Source: Rhizomys pruinosus
Lineage: Eukaryota > Chordata > Mammalia > Rodentia > Spalacidae
Direction: 5' to 3'
Length of the DNA: 64,000 bases
Assembly (NCBI GenBank): GCA_009823505.1
Contig: VZQC01001595.1
Location: 1,591,755-1,655,754 of the forward strand
The notes below the pieces were generated by a model. That model was not told where the DNA came from, did no database searches, and saw only the letters and a list, made by a program, of their open reading frames with translations. Positions 23,823 through 36,340 of the stretch are shown here, one piece after another (positions within the stretch are counted from its first letter, which is position 1; every line of letters starts with the position of its first letter). A program made the translations under genes and the position numbers.

Positions 23823-26800
23823 CAGAGAGGCAGCCAGATAACAAGAACCAGCTTGGTGGCTGCCTTGTGTCCCCATGCCCCTGGTGGTTTGGTCCTACAA
23901 GAAACCCATCTCACCCTCAAGGACAGACACCACCTTAGAGTGAAAGGATGGCAAAAAGAAAGCAGGAGTTCCTATTCTAATATCAGACCAAATAGACCTC
24001 AGAGTAAAATTAATCAGAAGAGACAAAGAGGGCCATTACATTCTTATCAAAGGAACAATTGACCAGGAAGACTTCACAATCTTAAATTTTATAAACACAA
24101 TTCTGTGCTCCTCAAGACATAGATTAATCCCAGAACACTAAGAGTGGAGGACTTCAATATCCCACTGAGCCCCTTGGATAGATCAACTGTACAAAAATTA
24201 AACGGAGAGACATCAGAACTGAACAATGCAATACACCAAATGGACCTCACAGACATCTACAGAATATTCCACCCAAACACCAGATAATATATTTTCTACT
24301 CAGCACCTCACAGAACATTCTCCAAAATTGACCATGTACTGGCACACAAAAGAAATCTCAACAAATACAAAAGGATTGAAATTATTTCGTGCATTCTATC
24401 AGACCACAGTGCAATAAGGCTCAATATGAACACCACAATTAACCCTACTAGCACCAGAACACATGGAGACTAAACAACACAATCCTGAACAATGAATGGG
24501 TCAGGGAAGAAATAAAGAACGAAATAAAAGTATTCATGTAACTAAACAAAAAAGACAATAAAACACACCAAAACCTACGGATTACTTTAAAAGCAGTCCT
24601 AAGAAGGAAATTTATAGTCTTTAGTGCCTACATTAAAAAAACAGAAAGGGTACAAATAAACAATCTAACACTGCCATTAAAAACACTTGAGAAACAACAA
24701 CAAATGAACCTTAAACCCAGTGGACAGGAGGAAGAAATAAAAAAAAAAAGAAATCAGAGCAGAAGCCAACGAAATAGAAACAAAGAAAACAATCCAAAGA
24801 ATCAATGAATCCAAAAGCTGTTTCTTTGAAAAGATGAACAAAATAGAACCCTAGCCCAGTTAACCAAAAGAAAGAGCAACTCCAAATTAATAGTATTTGT
24901 GATGAAAAGGAAAACATCACAACAAAGAAAAGGTCCAGACAATCATATGAGAATACTTAAAAAACCAATACTCTACTAAATTTGAAAACCTAAGAGAAAT
25001 GGATGAATATCTGCAATCCTAGAAATCAACAAAGCTTAACCAAGAAGAGATTGACAGCTTAAACAGACCCATACTATTTGAGGAAATTGAAGATGCAATA
25101 AAAAAACCTCCCAAGTAAAAAATGCCCAGGTCCAGATTGTTTCACAACAGAATTCTATAAAACATTCAAAGAGGGCTTACAACCATTACTAATCAAACTG
25201 TTCAGAAAGATACAGAGTGAAATCTCCCAAATTCCCTCTATGAAGCCAGCATCACTCTAATAAAACCAGGCAAAGTCACACCCAAGAAAGAAAACTATAG
25301 ACCCGTTAATGAACATAGATGCAAAAATTCTCAACAAAATATTTGTAAATCGTATACAGACCCACATCCAAAAGATCATCCATCATAACCAACTTGGATT
25401 CATACCAGAGATGCAGGGATGATTCAACAATAAATCAATAATATCATAAAATGGACTGAAAGGCAAAAATCACAGGATAATCTCAATTAATGCAAAAAAA
25501 AAAAAAGCTTTCCACAAAATCCAGCATCTATTCATGCTTAAAGTCTTGTAGGGAATTGGACTGGAGGAAATATTCCTCAACATAATCAAGGCCATATACA
25601 ACAAACCCACTGCCAATATCATCCATAATGGAGAAAAATTAGAAGCATTTGCCTTAAAGTTTGCCCCCATCACCACTCCTCTTCAATATAATGCTTGAAA
25701 CACTTGCTAGGGCAATAAGGCAAGAAAAGGAAAATGAAGGAGTATTAATTGGAAAAGAGGAAATAAAACTATCCCTTTTTGCAGGTGATAGTTTACCTAA
25801 GGGATGATAAAAATTCAACTGCAAAATTCCTAGAAACAATTAAAAGTTTCAGTAAAGTGGTGAGATACAAAATTACCCCAGAGAAATAAATAGCATTTCT
25901 TTGTAACAACAATAAGCATCTGGAGAAGGAATATAAGGAGACTTTCCCATTCACAAAAGTCTAAAATAATACCTGGGACTAAACCTAACCAAAGAAACCA
26001 AAGACCTCTACAATAAAAATTTCAAAACCCTGAAGAAGGAGATTGAATATGACATCAAAAGATAGAAAGACTTCCCATACTCATGGGTTGGAAGAATCAA
26101 TATAGAAAAAATGACCATTCTACCCAAATTAGTATACAGATTCAATGCAATCCCAATCAAAATCCCCATGGGCTTCTTCAAAGAATTTGACAAAAAAAAA
26201 ATCCTTAAATTCCTATGGGAAAACAAAGACCCCCACACAGCTAAAGCAACTCTGAGTGAAAAGTGCAATACTGGGCGGTTTACTTTACCAGACTTCTAGC
26301 TATATTACAGGGCTATAGTAATAAAGACAGCCTGGTACTGGCCAAAAAAAAAAAAAAAAAAAAAAAAAAACAGACCTGTTGACCAATGGAACAAAATTGA
26401 AGAGCCAAAATTGCACTCATACAACTTTATCCACCTCATATTTGACAAAGGTGCCAAAAAAGCTCAATGGCGGAAAGATAGCATCTTCAGCAAATACTGT
26501 TGGCAAAACTGGATCACCATTTGTAGAAGAACAAAATTAAACCCTTAACCTCTCACCCTGTACAAAATCAACTCCAAGTGGATCAAAGGTTTCAACAAGA
26601 AACCTGAAACACTGAAAGTTAAAGAAGAAAAGTTTGGCAGCAACCTACAAGATATAAGAGTAGGAAAAGTCTTTCTAAAATCAAACAGCAGTAGTGCAGA
26701 AACAAGGTCAACAGTTGACAAATGGGACCTCATCAAACACTTAAAAGCTTCTGTACAGCAAAAGAAACAATCAAGGAAGTGAAGAGAAAACCCACAGAAT

Positions 26801-28036
26801 GGAAGGAAACCTTCCCCAGTGATAGATCTGACAGAGCATTAACATCCAGAATATTTAGACTACTCAAAAAACAAAGAAGAAAATAAATGACTCACTCAAA
26901 AGATGGAGTAAAGAGCTGAACAGAGACTTCACCAGGAAGTAAAGATGGCTGAGAAACATCTTAAAGAGTGTTTAACATCAATCACATCATTAGTAATTAA
27001 AGAAATGCAAATTAAAACCACTCTAAGATATCATCTCAGTCAATAAGACTAGGTAAGATCAAGACAATGAAAGACACCAAATGCTGGAGAGCTTGTGGGG
27101 AAAGGGGAACAGTCATCCACTGCTGTTGGAAATGTAAACTTCTACAACCACATGGAAAGCATTGTGGAGAACCCTTAAAAGACTCAAAATGACCTTAACA
27201 CCTGACCTAGTCTTACTACTCCTGGGTATATACCCACAAGACTCATCCTACCGCAAAGATACATGCACATCTATGTTTATTGCAGCTCTCTTCTTCACAA
27301 TAGTGAAGAGACCTGGAAGCAACCCAAATGCCCCTCACTGATAAGTGGATGACAAAAATGTGATATATCTACACCATGGAGTTCTATGCAGGGGTAAGGA
27401 AAGATGACATCATGAAATTTGCAGGTAAATGGATGGAACTAGAAGATATTATGCTAAGTGAAGTAACAGTCCTGGGGGGAAGGCAAATGGTTTCCCTCAT
27501 TTGTGGATGCTATCAGCAAATCCCCAGTTTAAATGCAATCTCAGTAATGCTATTGTTATACTTCTTTTTGTCTGAATGTAACTGTTCTGTTATAATGTGA
27601 ATTGCTTAAGGGGCCCTAGAATTGTCCTACCCCTTATTTTCAGACATTGTAACTACCCGATATGTGTGGAAACATATATTCATATTTTAGAGTAATATGA
27701 ATGCCAAAACACATTTTGGAATTAACATACATACTATTCTTGGAGGTCATAATTGTGATGCATATGGGATGTTTATATAGGCATATTTTGGAGCAACACA
27801 GAGGGGAGGGAAAAACAGGACTGGGCCAAAGAACTAACTGATACAGTTAAATTCTGCCCTCCCCCCCCAAAAAAGCAACAACAACTTTGGACAGACTGAG
27901 AGAAAGATGCAAGACATGCATGGCAGAGTGCGTGAACTGGGGTGGGGTGTGGGGCAGGGAGAGGGGAATGTATTGGAATTGGACTGAAAGATGATGTATG
28001 AAAAACACAAAATATCAATTAAAAATATTAAAAAAT
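23823..28036 (+). mobile_element. LINE-1, 5'-truncated, degenerate ORF2 and 3' UTR, plus strand
   Basis: A 4.2 kb L1 copy. It begins in the endonuclease part of ORF2 (LQETHLT near 23897), and runs through the linker, the reverse transcriptase part (about 25100-25800), the long C-terminal part (26111-27060 with [10 protein letters not shown] and FDKGAKK remnants) and a 3' UTR. It ends in A-rich sequence at 28036. The reading frame is broken by many stops and frameshifts. The catalytic FADD motif reads FAGD (near 25780), and bases after it are lost. A poly(A) run at 26343-26370 interrupts it. Candidate target duplications aagtttatc lie at 23814-23822 and 28037-28045. It is incapable of moving on its own. 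Confidence 0.93.
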
Positions 28037-28045
28037 AAGTTTATC

Positions 28046-28521
28046 TTCCCATGAGATTAATTCAGTGGTTTCCCCCTTCATCCTGTGTTTTTCAGGAAAA
28101 CTTGTACTTCTTGGCATTTAAAATTATTATCTATCAAGTGCTGCTTATATAATTTGTCTACTAATATAGAGTTTAGGTAATTACTTTGCTCTTTACCATC
28201 TCCCTAACAATTTTCTAACCTATTAATGTATTTTAAGATGTTTTACATTTCAAAATGTCATTTTATGGACTTCCATGATTGTTCATTTCTAAATAAAAAA
28301 CATTTAGTCCCCTTTTAATATTTGCACTAAAATCGACCTTTTCAGAAATTTCTGGTTTTCTTATATATTTCCCAAACATAAATTCAATAATTAAATTCAA
28401 TCAAAGGAAATTTCACATAACACAAAATATGGTTTTGAACATTAAATTATCAGGTCAAACAGACATAAGAAAGACAATTAAAATGGTCTCTAATCTTTCT
28501 GTGCAAGTGAACTCTGCTTCA
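28046..28521. other. Intronic sequence, no feature recognised
   Basis: AT-rich and unique-looking. Confidence 0.5.
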
Positions 28522-28750
28522 CTTATTTATTTATTTATTTATTTATTATTTTTTGTGTGTATGAGTGTACTGTCTGCATGTAGGCTGGTGCATCCATGTC
28601 GTGCAATGCCGTAGAGATCAGAAGAGGACGTCAGATTCCCCTGGAACTGGAGTTAAAGACAGTTCTTAGCCACCATGTCAGTGCTGGGAATTGAACCCAG
28701 GTCCTCTGCAAGAGCAGTTGGGACTCTTAACCTCTGAGCCATCTTTTCAG
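28522..28750 (-). mobile_element. B2 SINE, minus strand
   Basis: (TTTA)n tail complement, then tgtctgcatgtaggctggtg, gattcccctggaactggagt and the head ending gagccatcttttcag. It lacks the extra 'ctcctggaattggag' segment that several young copies carry. Confidence 0.93.
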
Positions 28751-28759
28751 TATACTTTT

Positions 28760-29477
28760 TCAATTACAAGATTCCTGTTCCCCTCTCTCTTCAGATTGGT
28801 GGCTCATAGTGTACACACAGTTTTGGCATTTCTATAGGTTTTATCACGACTTATATACAAATGATAATAATACCTTAGGCTGGCTGTATATTTTCCATCA
28901 TAGATAATATTGTATTAAAATTATTTTATCAATTCCAGTTGATTGTCATTTATCATTCATCTCATTTTTTAATGAGTAGCAAGAATGTACACTAATCTTC
29001 ACTTACACTATTTTCTCTCATTGCTGCAATCATTTCCTTATAGACACAAGGGGACCTTCTATTTGAAACAGAGCATGCATTGTTTCAACTGCCTCTTGAA
29101 AGATTATAGGCTTTCATCTGTCAGAGAAGTATTTTTACTCTACTACTCACAAATTCTGTTTTATAAAATGTATATTCATGACACTGAATAAAAGGGGTAG
29201 GTTTTACTTTAATGTATTGAAATAATACTAAATAGCATTTAATCAACATTTTATTAATTGTTCAGACTCACTAACAATATGAACAATATTTCCTTTTATA
29301 TCCTTTATCTATTATCCACTAGAGAAAAGATTTGCTTGTGGAAATTTGAGAAATACTTACATGAACTTGCTTCTACTTGCATTTCTCATACTATGTAATG
29401 AAATTTTTTTTCATAATAGATACACAAAATTTCCTATTTACTTATTTATTCAAACCTATCTTTTCCTTTGTTATTGT
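28760..29477. other. Intronic sequence, no feature recognised
   Basis: AT-rich and unique-looking. Confidence 0.5.
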
Positions 29478-29697
29478 TCTAGTTTGTCTTCCATTGTTGT
29501 GACAAAACACTCTGACCGACACCAACTTGGGGAGGAAAGGGTTTATTCAGCTTACATCTCCTGGTTTACAGTTCATCACTCAGCACAAGGCAGGAACTCA
29601 GGGCAGGAACCTGGAGGCAGGAGCTGAAGCACAGGCCATGGAGGAATGCTGTCCACTGGCTTGCTCCCTGGCTCATGCCCAGCCCGCCTTCTTATAC
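29478..29697 (+). mobile_element. Rodent interspersed repeat of unnamed family, cut at an N
   Basis: Matches a common rodent repeat I know by texture: ccattgttgtgacaaaacac, ggaggaaagggtttattcag, aggaacctggaggcaggagc, ccatggaggaatgctg and tggcttgctccctggc. In other copies the sequence continues after 'cttata'. Here it stops at the N at 29698. I do not recall the family name with certainty; it is LTR- or RMER-like. Confidence 0.65.
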
Positions 29698-29698
29698 N
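29698..29698. other. Second ambiguous base N (possible gap)
   Basis: Single N at the abrupt end of a repeat. As at 3124, it probably marks a join or unresolved gap. Confidence 0.65.
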
Positions 29699-30754
29699 AT
29701 TTAGGAGCACTTTACTCAAGTTCAGAGTTTCTGTTAGAAGCTGCTTTGTGTGTGCGTGCGTGTTTTTATTTGAATAATCGTCATGGCGCTCTGGCTCTTT
29801 AGGTCGCTTTCTGGTTATTGCTTTGGTTTCTATATTACATCTTCTCCCTTATAGGCTCAGTTTACATCTAGATCTGGGACTTCCCAATATTGCGATAAGC
29901 TTTAACTGATGATTTATTCCCTGTGACCCCTTCACCCTACCTTTCCGCCAAAGCTGATACTCATGTTAAGTTTGGTCCTCTTTAGACCAATAAAGGACTC
30001 TGAATCAAAGAAAGCTGCAATTTTCATATTTTTAAAATTTAGCATAGAAAGTAATAGCACAAAATTTGCATCGATCCACTTTGCCTCTGTTTTCCTGCCC
30101 TGGTCCCCTGTTCCCTCCCATTTTTGCTGCCCTCCACCCACACATGCACCCTTTCTACTTTCCTACTAAAGTGGGGAGGAAGACCATCCCCTAGAGGGTT
30201 CTTAGTCTCATTTATAAAAGAATTTAAGAATGGACCCAAACCAAAGCTTTAGGACAATTTTATTAGAATTTTAAAGAAAAATCTTCAGGGAAGTTCAGCT
30301 GGGAATCTCGGCAGCTGCCTTGAGTTGGAGAATAGAGGGGAGAAGGAATGAAAGCCAGAAGGTCATCATGCAGGTTTAGAGCCTGTGTGGCGGTCAGACA
30401 CATGGCTGACTGGCATCCATGTGGAGGGGGGGAGAAGACAGCTTTAGAGAAAAAGATGCCACGGGAGCCCAAAGCTCTAAAGAAAGCATTCTTAGAAAGG
30501 GATATGAAGAAGAAAAGAAGAGAGTAAGCTTTACTGCCTAATTCAGAAAAGCAGGCAGACTTACAGAGTCCTCCATGCCTGCGGCTGGATCCAAAAGCAT
30601 TGCACTGGGAAGTGGGACTCCATGCAGGAAAAGTTCACTGTCTCATTAATGCACTAGGTATTCACCCATCTGTTTAGATGGCTTAAGCTGAACCCCCCTT
30701 CCCAGGGGTGGTCCCACGACTAGATGATTGACCAGTGCAACTGAAAAAGTAGAC
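29699..30754. other. Intronic sequence, no feature recognised
   Basis: Somewhat richer in G and C than average near 30040-30180 and 30300-30720. Short open frames occur but show no recognisable domain. Confidence 0.5.
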
Positions 30755-30908
30755 TTTTTTTTTTTGGTCTTTTTGAGACAGGGTCTCCCTCTAGTCCCAG
30801 CTGTCCTAGAACTCACTCTGTAGACCAGGCTGGCCTTGAACTCACAAAGATCTGCCTGCCTCTGCCTCCCAAGTGCTAGGATTAAAGATGTGTGCCACCA
30901 TGCCTGGC
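30755..30908 (-). mobile_element. B1 SINE, minus strand
   Basis: Poly(T), ggtctttttgagacagggtc ... ccaccatgcctggc: a full-length B1 complement with few changes. Confidence 0.95.
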
Positions 30909-30909
30909 T

Positions 30910-32653
30910 AAGGGTGATTAATTTTAAGGCTAATTCAACAACAAAACAAAGAATGTTAGATCTATTCTTTTTACTCCTTGACTGTACAAAAGTAAATGGA
31001 AGAAAAAGTTCTCACAGAAGTTAGGCTTAAGGTTAATAATCAAAATATTCTATCAATATCTGTAGTTAAAGAAAAAATATACAACATTCATAAGAGGGAG
31101 ATGACATAGCAGGTACAGTACTGTCCATGTATAATGGCATTATGATCAACACTCAATGTTGATGCCCCCCCAAAGATCAATATGGTAAAAATACTTTGTT
31201 CGAGAGATACACTGAAGTTATGATATAGCTAAAAGGAATATAAATTATTCAGTTTGGTCGGTGACACTGTCTATATTGCAGTTATATAAGAAAGACATTC
31301 AGGGAACTAAAGTTTGTGTAGGATTATCAAGCTCCTTAATACATCAATCACAACTAATACAGTGATAGATTTTCTCATTGATACATCTAAAAATCGCTTG
31401 ATTTTATTTATGCTAAATTATTTTTTTATCCTAAATTATTTGTGGAATGAGTATCTTACCTATATACTTTTGGTATTATTTATGCACGGTCTCATGTCTT
31501 TTTTTCCCAGTGAAACTAAGAAGCAACAGTTTTTATACTTGAAACTCAGGTCTTAAAATTGTCCTTTACATACTAATCTCTGATTCCTATTTGTTCTCCT
31601 TAATACAGTGTCTCAAGTCTTTACACACACACAAAAACAACAACAGTAGAATATCAAACTGAGTGCAGGGTTATGAAAAAAATCTGTAGAAAATCTAATG
31701 AGCATTGGTTTAATTCTTGCAATACAATATGGTGTGGAATTATCTATGGCAAAGTTCGAAACTGGTATATGGCTAACATTTGTAATGTTCTAAGTTGTAT
31801 AACTTCATAAAGAACGTTTCTCTTGAGTGCATGCAAAAACCAAGATGTTTGCACTTTCCTTATTTGAGAAATGGCACTCCATTTACACTATCTGTACATA
31901 CATGCTTATTTCAGGACTTACATAAGGGCTAATTTCCCAGTGCAACCAGCTCCAAATACCCTCATATTTTAAAAATTACACTCTTTAACTTTGAAACTAT
32001 TCGTGCACTATCTTTCGATTACTATAAAATAGCTCATAAACTGCAATATCAAATTAGATATGGAATTAATAAATCACTTGAAACAAACTCATTATATTAA
32101 ACCTATTTATATTTTTGAATATGTAGTCAGATTTTTGAAAACTTTCCAAGTTATGGCTCATTTCACTTATGATTTTCTTGTAGATTTAGAGAAGTAATTT
32201 GTTTTGGCACCACCATCAGTTGAATACCTTGCCTTAACTGTCTTTAGCATATCCTTGGAAGTTTCGAGCTCAAAATTGCTGACATTTGAAACACAATACA
32301 AGTGCTGGAAACAAAAACATAGAGACATGTTTCTTTTATTTGATATTGAAATGTTTAGGATCTTGAAAACTTAAGAACGTTCCATGAAATCAGTGGTTCA
32401 AGCAATAGAAGAATTTTGTAAAATTATTAGATGAAATTACATTAAAAACATAATTATCAGAAATTATTTTATAATAGAGCCAATCAAGAATGATGCAACA
32501 AAAATAGAAATAAAAGTTGTTCTTTCTCATAAATTACTGACAATATTTGTGTTTTGAGCTTCCCGCTTGTTCTTAAAGAGGTTATTTTGACATGTCTTTG
32601 CCAATAGGGAGAACTCTGGTAGGTTTCAAGAAATGTTAAAAACCTCTTAGTAT
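30910..32653. other. Intronic sequence, no feature recognised
   Basis: About 1.7 kb, AT-rich, without repeats that I recognise. Confidence 0.5.
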
Positions 32654-32668
32654 AGAAATTTGAATATA

Positions 32669-32891
32669 GGGGCTGGAGAGATGGCCTAGCGGTTAAGAGT
32701 ACCGACTGCTCTTGCAGAGGACCCAGGTTCGATCCCCAGCACCCACATGGCGGCTGAGAACCGTCTTTAACTCCAGTTCCAGGGGAATCTGACGCCCTCT
32801 TCTGACCTCCATGGTATTGCACGACAGGGGTGCACAAACCTACATGCAGACAGTACATTCATACATATACAAAAATAAATAAAATAAAAAA
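32669..32891 (+). mobile_element. Young B2 SINE, plus strand
   Basis: Full B2 with intact boxes (caggttcgatccc) and the short central form. Perfect 15 bp target duplications agaaatttgaatata lie at 32654-32668 and 32892-32906. Confidence 0.97.
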
Positions 32892-32906
32892 AGAAATTTG
32901 AATATA

Positions 32907-33606
32907 GATTTTGATATAATTTCTCTTTAAGAACAAGCGAGTACTTCATTTGATCCTTCAATGTTTGATGGTCCTCTCATGACATCTGATCGTTCAGGTT
33001 GTGGAAATGGGACTGCTGATCTACAGCACAGAATGGACAGGTAACAAACTCACATGGAGATATTAATGTCCTGAGTGATGGACTCTAATCATTGACATGT
33101 ACTGAGAAATGACAAGCTGTTACTATTCTTTCTTTTCCCTCTTAGCCAAACCAGTGTCACCAAGATACTGTGGGACTCTTGTACCTCTTTTCAGACCTTC
33201 AAAACAATTCACCAACTATCTGCATTTTGGGGGCCAATTTAGTTACCTATGAACCTTTGATTTGATTTCTTAACTGCTCCTAACTCACACTTGAGGAATT
33301 TGGAATATACTACTCAAAGTGATAAACCTAATCTGGGATGATTTTTAATATGAGTACTTTGTACAAGAAAATTATTAATGCACTGTTCTTTAATATTACT
33401 GTAAAGATACAATAGTGTCCAGTTCATGAGCGAAGAAAATAAAAAATATAAAAAGACCAGGGAGAACAGGAAATTAGTGAAAATATCTCCATGCTCAGGT
33501 CATATTATCTTCTACGTAGAAACTACCTATGAATCTCCTAAAAAGTTTAGGATTACAAGCTTTTATGCCACAAGTTGAATTGAAATAATCAATATTATTA
33601 AATGTA
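32907..33606. other. Intronic sequence, no feature recognised
   Basis: Unique-looking sequence. Confidence 0.5.
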
Positions 33607-33966
33607 GTGTGGTGGTTTGAATGAGTGTCCCCCATAGGTTGTAAGTATTCAGACCTTTTGTCTCCAGTTGGTGGCACTGTTCTTGGAGGTCTTAGAAGGT
33701 GTGGCTGTGCTAGAGGAAGTATGTCACTGGGGGCAGGCTTAGTGAGTTTAACAAGCTTTGTGGTCTCCAGTCGCTCTCTCTGCTTCCTGTGCTCTTTGCA
33801 AGATGTGACCCTCGGCTTGCTGCTGCAGTCTCCAGCCTCCATGCCTCCTGCCACAATGGACTCTAATTCCCTGGAACCATCAATTGTAAGCTCAAATAAA
33901 CTCTTCCTTTTTTAAGTTCCTTTGGTCATAGTGTTTTATCACAGCAACAGAAAATTGACTAATACA
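33607..33966 (+). mobile_element. URR1-type hAT (Charlie-like) non-autonomous DNA transposon
   Basis: The order gtggtttgaatgagtgtccc, ccagttggtggcactgttct, tcactgggggcaggctt, tgccacaatggactctaatt, aagctcaaataaactcttcc and tcatagtgttttatcacagc matches the rodent URR1 consensus as I remember it. It has no transposase and was moved by an autonomous hAT element. Two open frames across it are coincidental. Confidence 0.85.
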
Positions 33967-34759
33967 TGTAGCATATGCCAAATGATCTAGATAATTGATA
34001 AAATTCCTGCAAAAATTACAAGGGCATCCTTTGCAGAAATTGATGAATAAGCTTTAAAATTCATATAGAAAATCAGGAAACCATTGATCCTTGGCTCTGT
34101 TTTTGTGCCAGTCCCAGGCTGTTTTTATGACTATAGTCCTGTAATTTAGTTTGAAGTCAGGTATAGTAATTCCCCGCTTCATTGCTCTTTCAGCTCAGAG
34201 TTGCTTTGTCTACCTGGGGTCTTTTGTTTTTCCATGAGTTTTTGGATTTTTTTTCTAGTTCTGTGAAGAAAGTTATGAGGATTTTGATTGGGAATGCATT
34301 GAGTCAATATATTGCTTTGGGTAGGATGATCATTTTTACTATATTAATTCTTCCAATTCATGAGTAGGGAAGTCCTTCCATCTTCTGATGTCTTCTTCAA
34401 TCTCCTTCAAAGGTTTAAAATTTTTATTTTAGAGGTCAGGGTTGCTCCAAGATTTTTTTATGAGACTGTTGTGAATGAGAAGGTCTCCCTGTATTTTTTC
34501 TCCAATTGCTTGTTGTTGGTATAAAGACAGGCTACTGGATTTTGTAGATCAATTTTGTAACCTTCAACTTTACTGAAAGTGTTAAGTGTTTCTAGGAGTT
34601 TCCTGGTGGAATTTTTGGCATCACTTAGGTAGACTATCATGTCATCTGCAAAAAGAGATAGTTTGACTTCCTCTTTTCCAAATAGTACTCCTTTGATTCC
34701 CTTTTCTTGTCTTATTGTTATGACAACCATTTCCAGGGCTATATTGAAAAGAATTGGAG

Positions 34760-34850
34760 AGCCGGGTGTGGCAGTGCACACCTTTAATCCTAGAACTTGT
34801 GAAGCAGAGGCAGGTGGATCTCTGTGAGTTCAAGGCCAGCCTGGTCTACA
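34760..34850 (+). mobile_element. 3'-truncated B1 inside the L1
   Basis: Left half of B1 (gccgggtgtggcagtgcaca ... ccagcctggtctaca). The right half and the A tail are absent. Directly after it stands a 28 bp perfect palindrome. Roughly 100 bases of L1 expected at this point are missing. Confidence 0.9.
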
Positions 34851-34878
34851 AATTAAAGCTATATATATAGCTTTAATT
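34851..34878. repeat. Perfect 28 bp palindrome
   Basis: Arms aattaaagctatat and atatagctttaatt with no spacer. The right arm belongs to the L1; the left arm is its mirror. Confidence 0.95.
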
Positions 34879-36340
34879 ATGTTGAGGAATGTTTCCTTCA
34901 GTCCCATTCCAAAACTGAAAATCCAAACTTGGGCACATGCAAGTTCAGACACTTCATATTTGACAAAGGGGCCAAGAAGACTCAGTGGAGGAAAGACAGT
35001 ATCTTTAGCAAATGCTGCTGTCAAAACTGGATTACCACTTGTCCAAGAATAAAAATAACCCCTACCTTTCACTACATACAAAGAAAAAAATAATCTCTGA
35101 ATGGATCAAAGACCTCTGATCTTTGATCAGAATGTGAAACCTGAAACTCTGAAAATAAAAGAAAACCTTGGCAGTAACCTACAAGACATACAGGTAGGAA
35201 AAGACTTTCTTAATCAGACAGCAGTTGTGCAGGAAATAAGATCAACAATTGACAAGTGGGACCTCATTAAACTAAAAAGCTTCTGAACAGTGAAAGAAAT
35301 AATCAAAAAGTGAAGAGAAAAGGCACAGAATGAGAGGAAACCCTCACCAGTGACATATCTGACAGAGGTCTAACGTCCAGACTCTATAAATTACTCAAAA
35401 AGCAAAGGAAAAGGGAAAAAATGACCCAATCAGAAGATGGAATAAAGAGCTAAACAGAGACCGTAACAAATGAAGAAATAAAGATGGCCGAGAAATATCT
35501 TAAAAAGTGTTCAACATCACTATAATTAAGGACATGCAAATTAAAACCACTTTAAGATTTCATCTTACCCTGGTAAGATTGGCTATGATAAAGAAAACAA
35601 ATAATACCGAAAACTGGAGATGTTGTAGAGAAAGGAGGAACACTCATTCACTGCTGGTGGGAATGCAAACTCATGCAACCCCTATGGAAAGCAGTGTGGA
35701 GAGCTCTTAAAATACTCAGAATGAACTTACCACTTAACCCTGTCATCCTATCGCAACGATACATGAACATTCATGTTTATTGCAGCTCTCTTCACAAGAG
35801 AGAACAGCTGAAAGCAACCCAAGTCTTCCTCAACTGATGAATCAATAATGAAAATATATATCTACACAATGGAGTTCTTTGCAGCAGTAAAGAAAGATAA
35901 TGTCATGAAATTTGAGGGTAAATGGATGGAACTAGAAGCCATTATGCTAAGTGAAGTAACACAGTCCCAGAAAGAAAAGGCATATGGTGTCCCTTATTTG
36001 TGGATCCTAGCACTAAATCCTTATATGTAAGTCAAGCCTGACACTACTATAGATATAACTTGAAGTTTATGTATCTATTTTCCCAAGTTCTAAGATTTAT
36101 GAGAAAGAATCAATCTCTTCTTTGAAAGTACACTAAAACATACATCAACTTGCTGTGTAACAAGTTATATTTCTTTCTTCCTGCATGCAAAATTACTGTT
36201 AAAATGTGAATCCCAAAGAGGTTTTGGAATTAACCTATAGCTTATTTTCAGATTCTGTCATTTTGTATATATGTTGATGTATATATGCTTAATTTGGATT
36301 AATATAAAATAAAAGAGAACAACAACAACAACACAAAGAA

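Larger units (their letters stand above)
34085..36340 (+). mobile_element. LINE-1 with inverted 5' part (twin-primed), interrupted by B1
   Basis: The 3' part at 34911-36340 reads plus ([12 protein letters not shown]-like, NP..MQIKT and [10 protein letters not shown] remnants, then 3' UTR and an ACA-rich tail). The 5' part at about 34085-34908 reads minus and covers the reverse transcriptase region, including an intact LSLFADDMIVYL, up to WHKN. The inverted part ends in ORF2 almost exactly where the plus part begins, as expected for twin priming. Many frameshifts break ORF2. The inverted part is further interrupted at 34760-34878. I could not identify clear target duplications. Confidence 0.85.

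Noticed and set aside
29346..29802. Two overlapping open frames of about 90 codons
   Set aside because: They cover a rodent interspersed repeat and an N, with no protein family visible.
33625..33915. 96-codon open frame (and the opposite 119-codon frame)
   Set aside because: Both run through the URR1-type transposon, whose consensus is non-coding.
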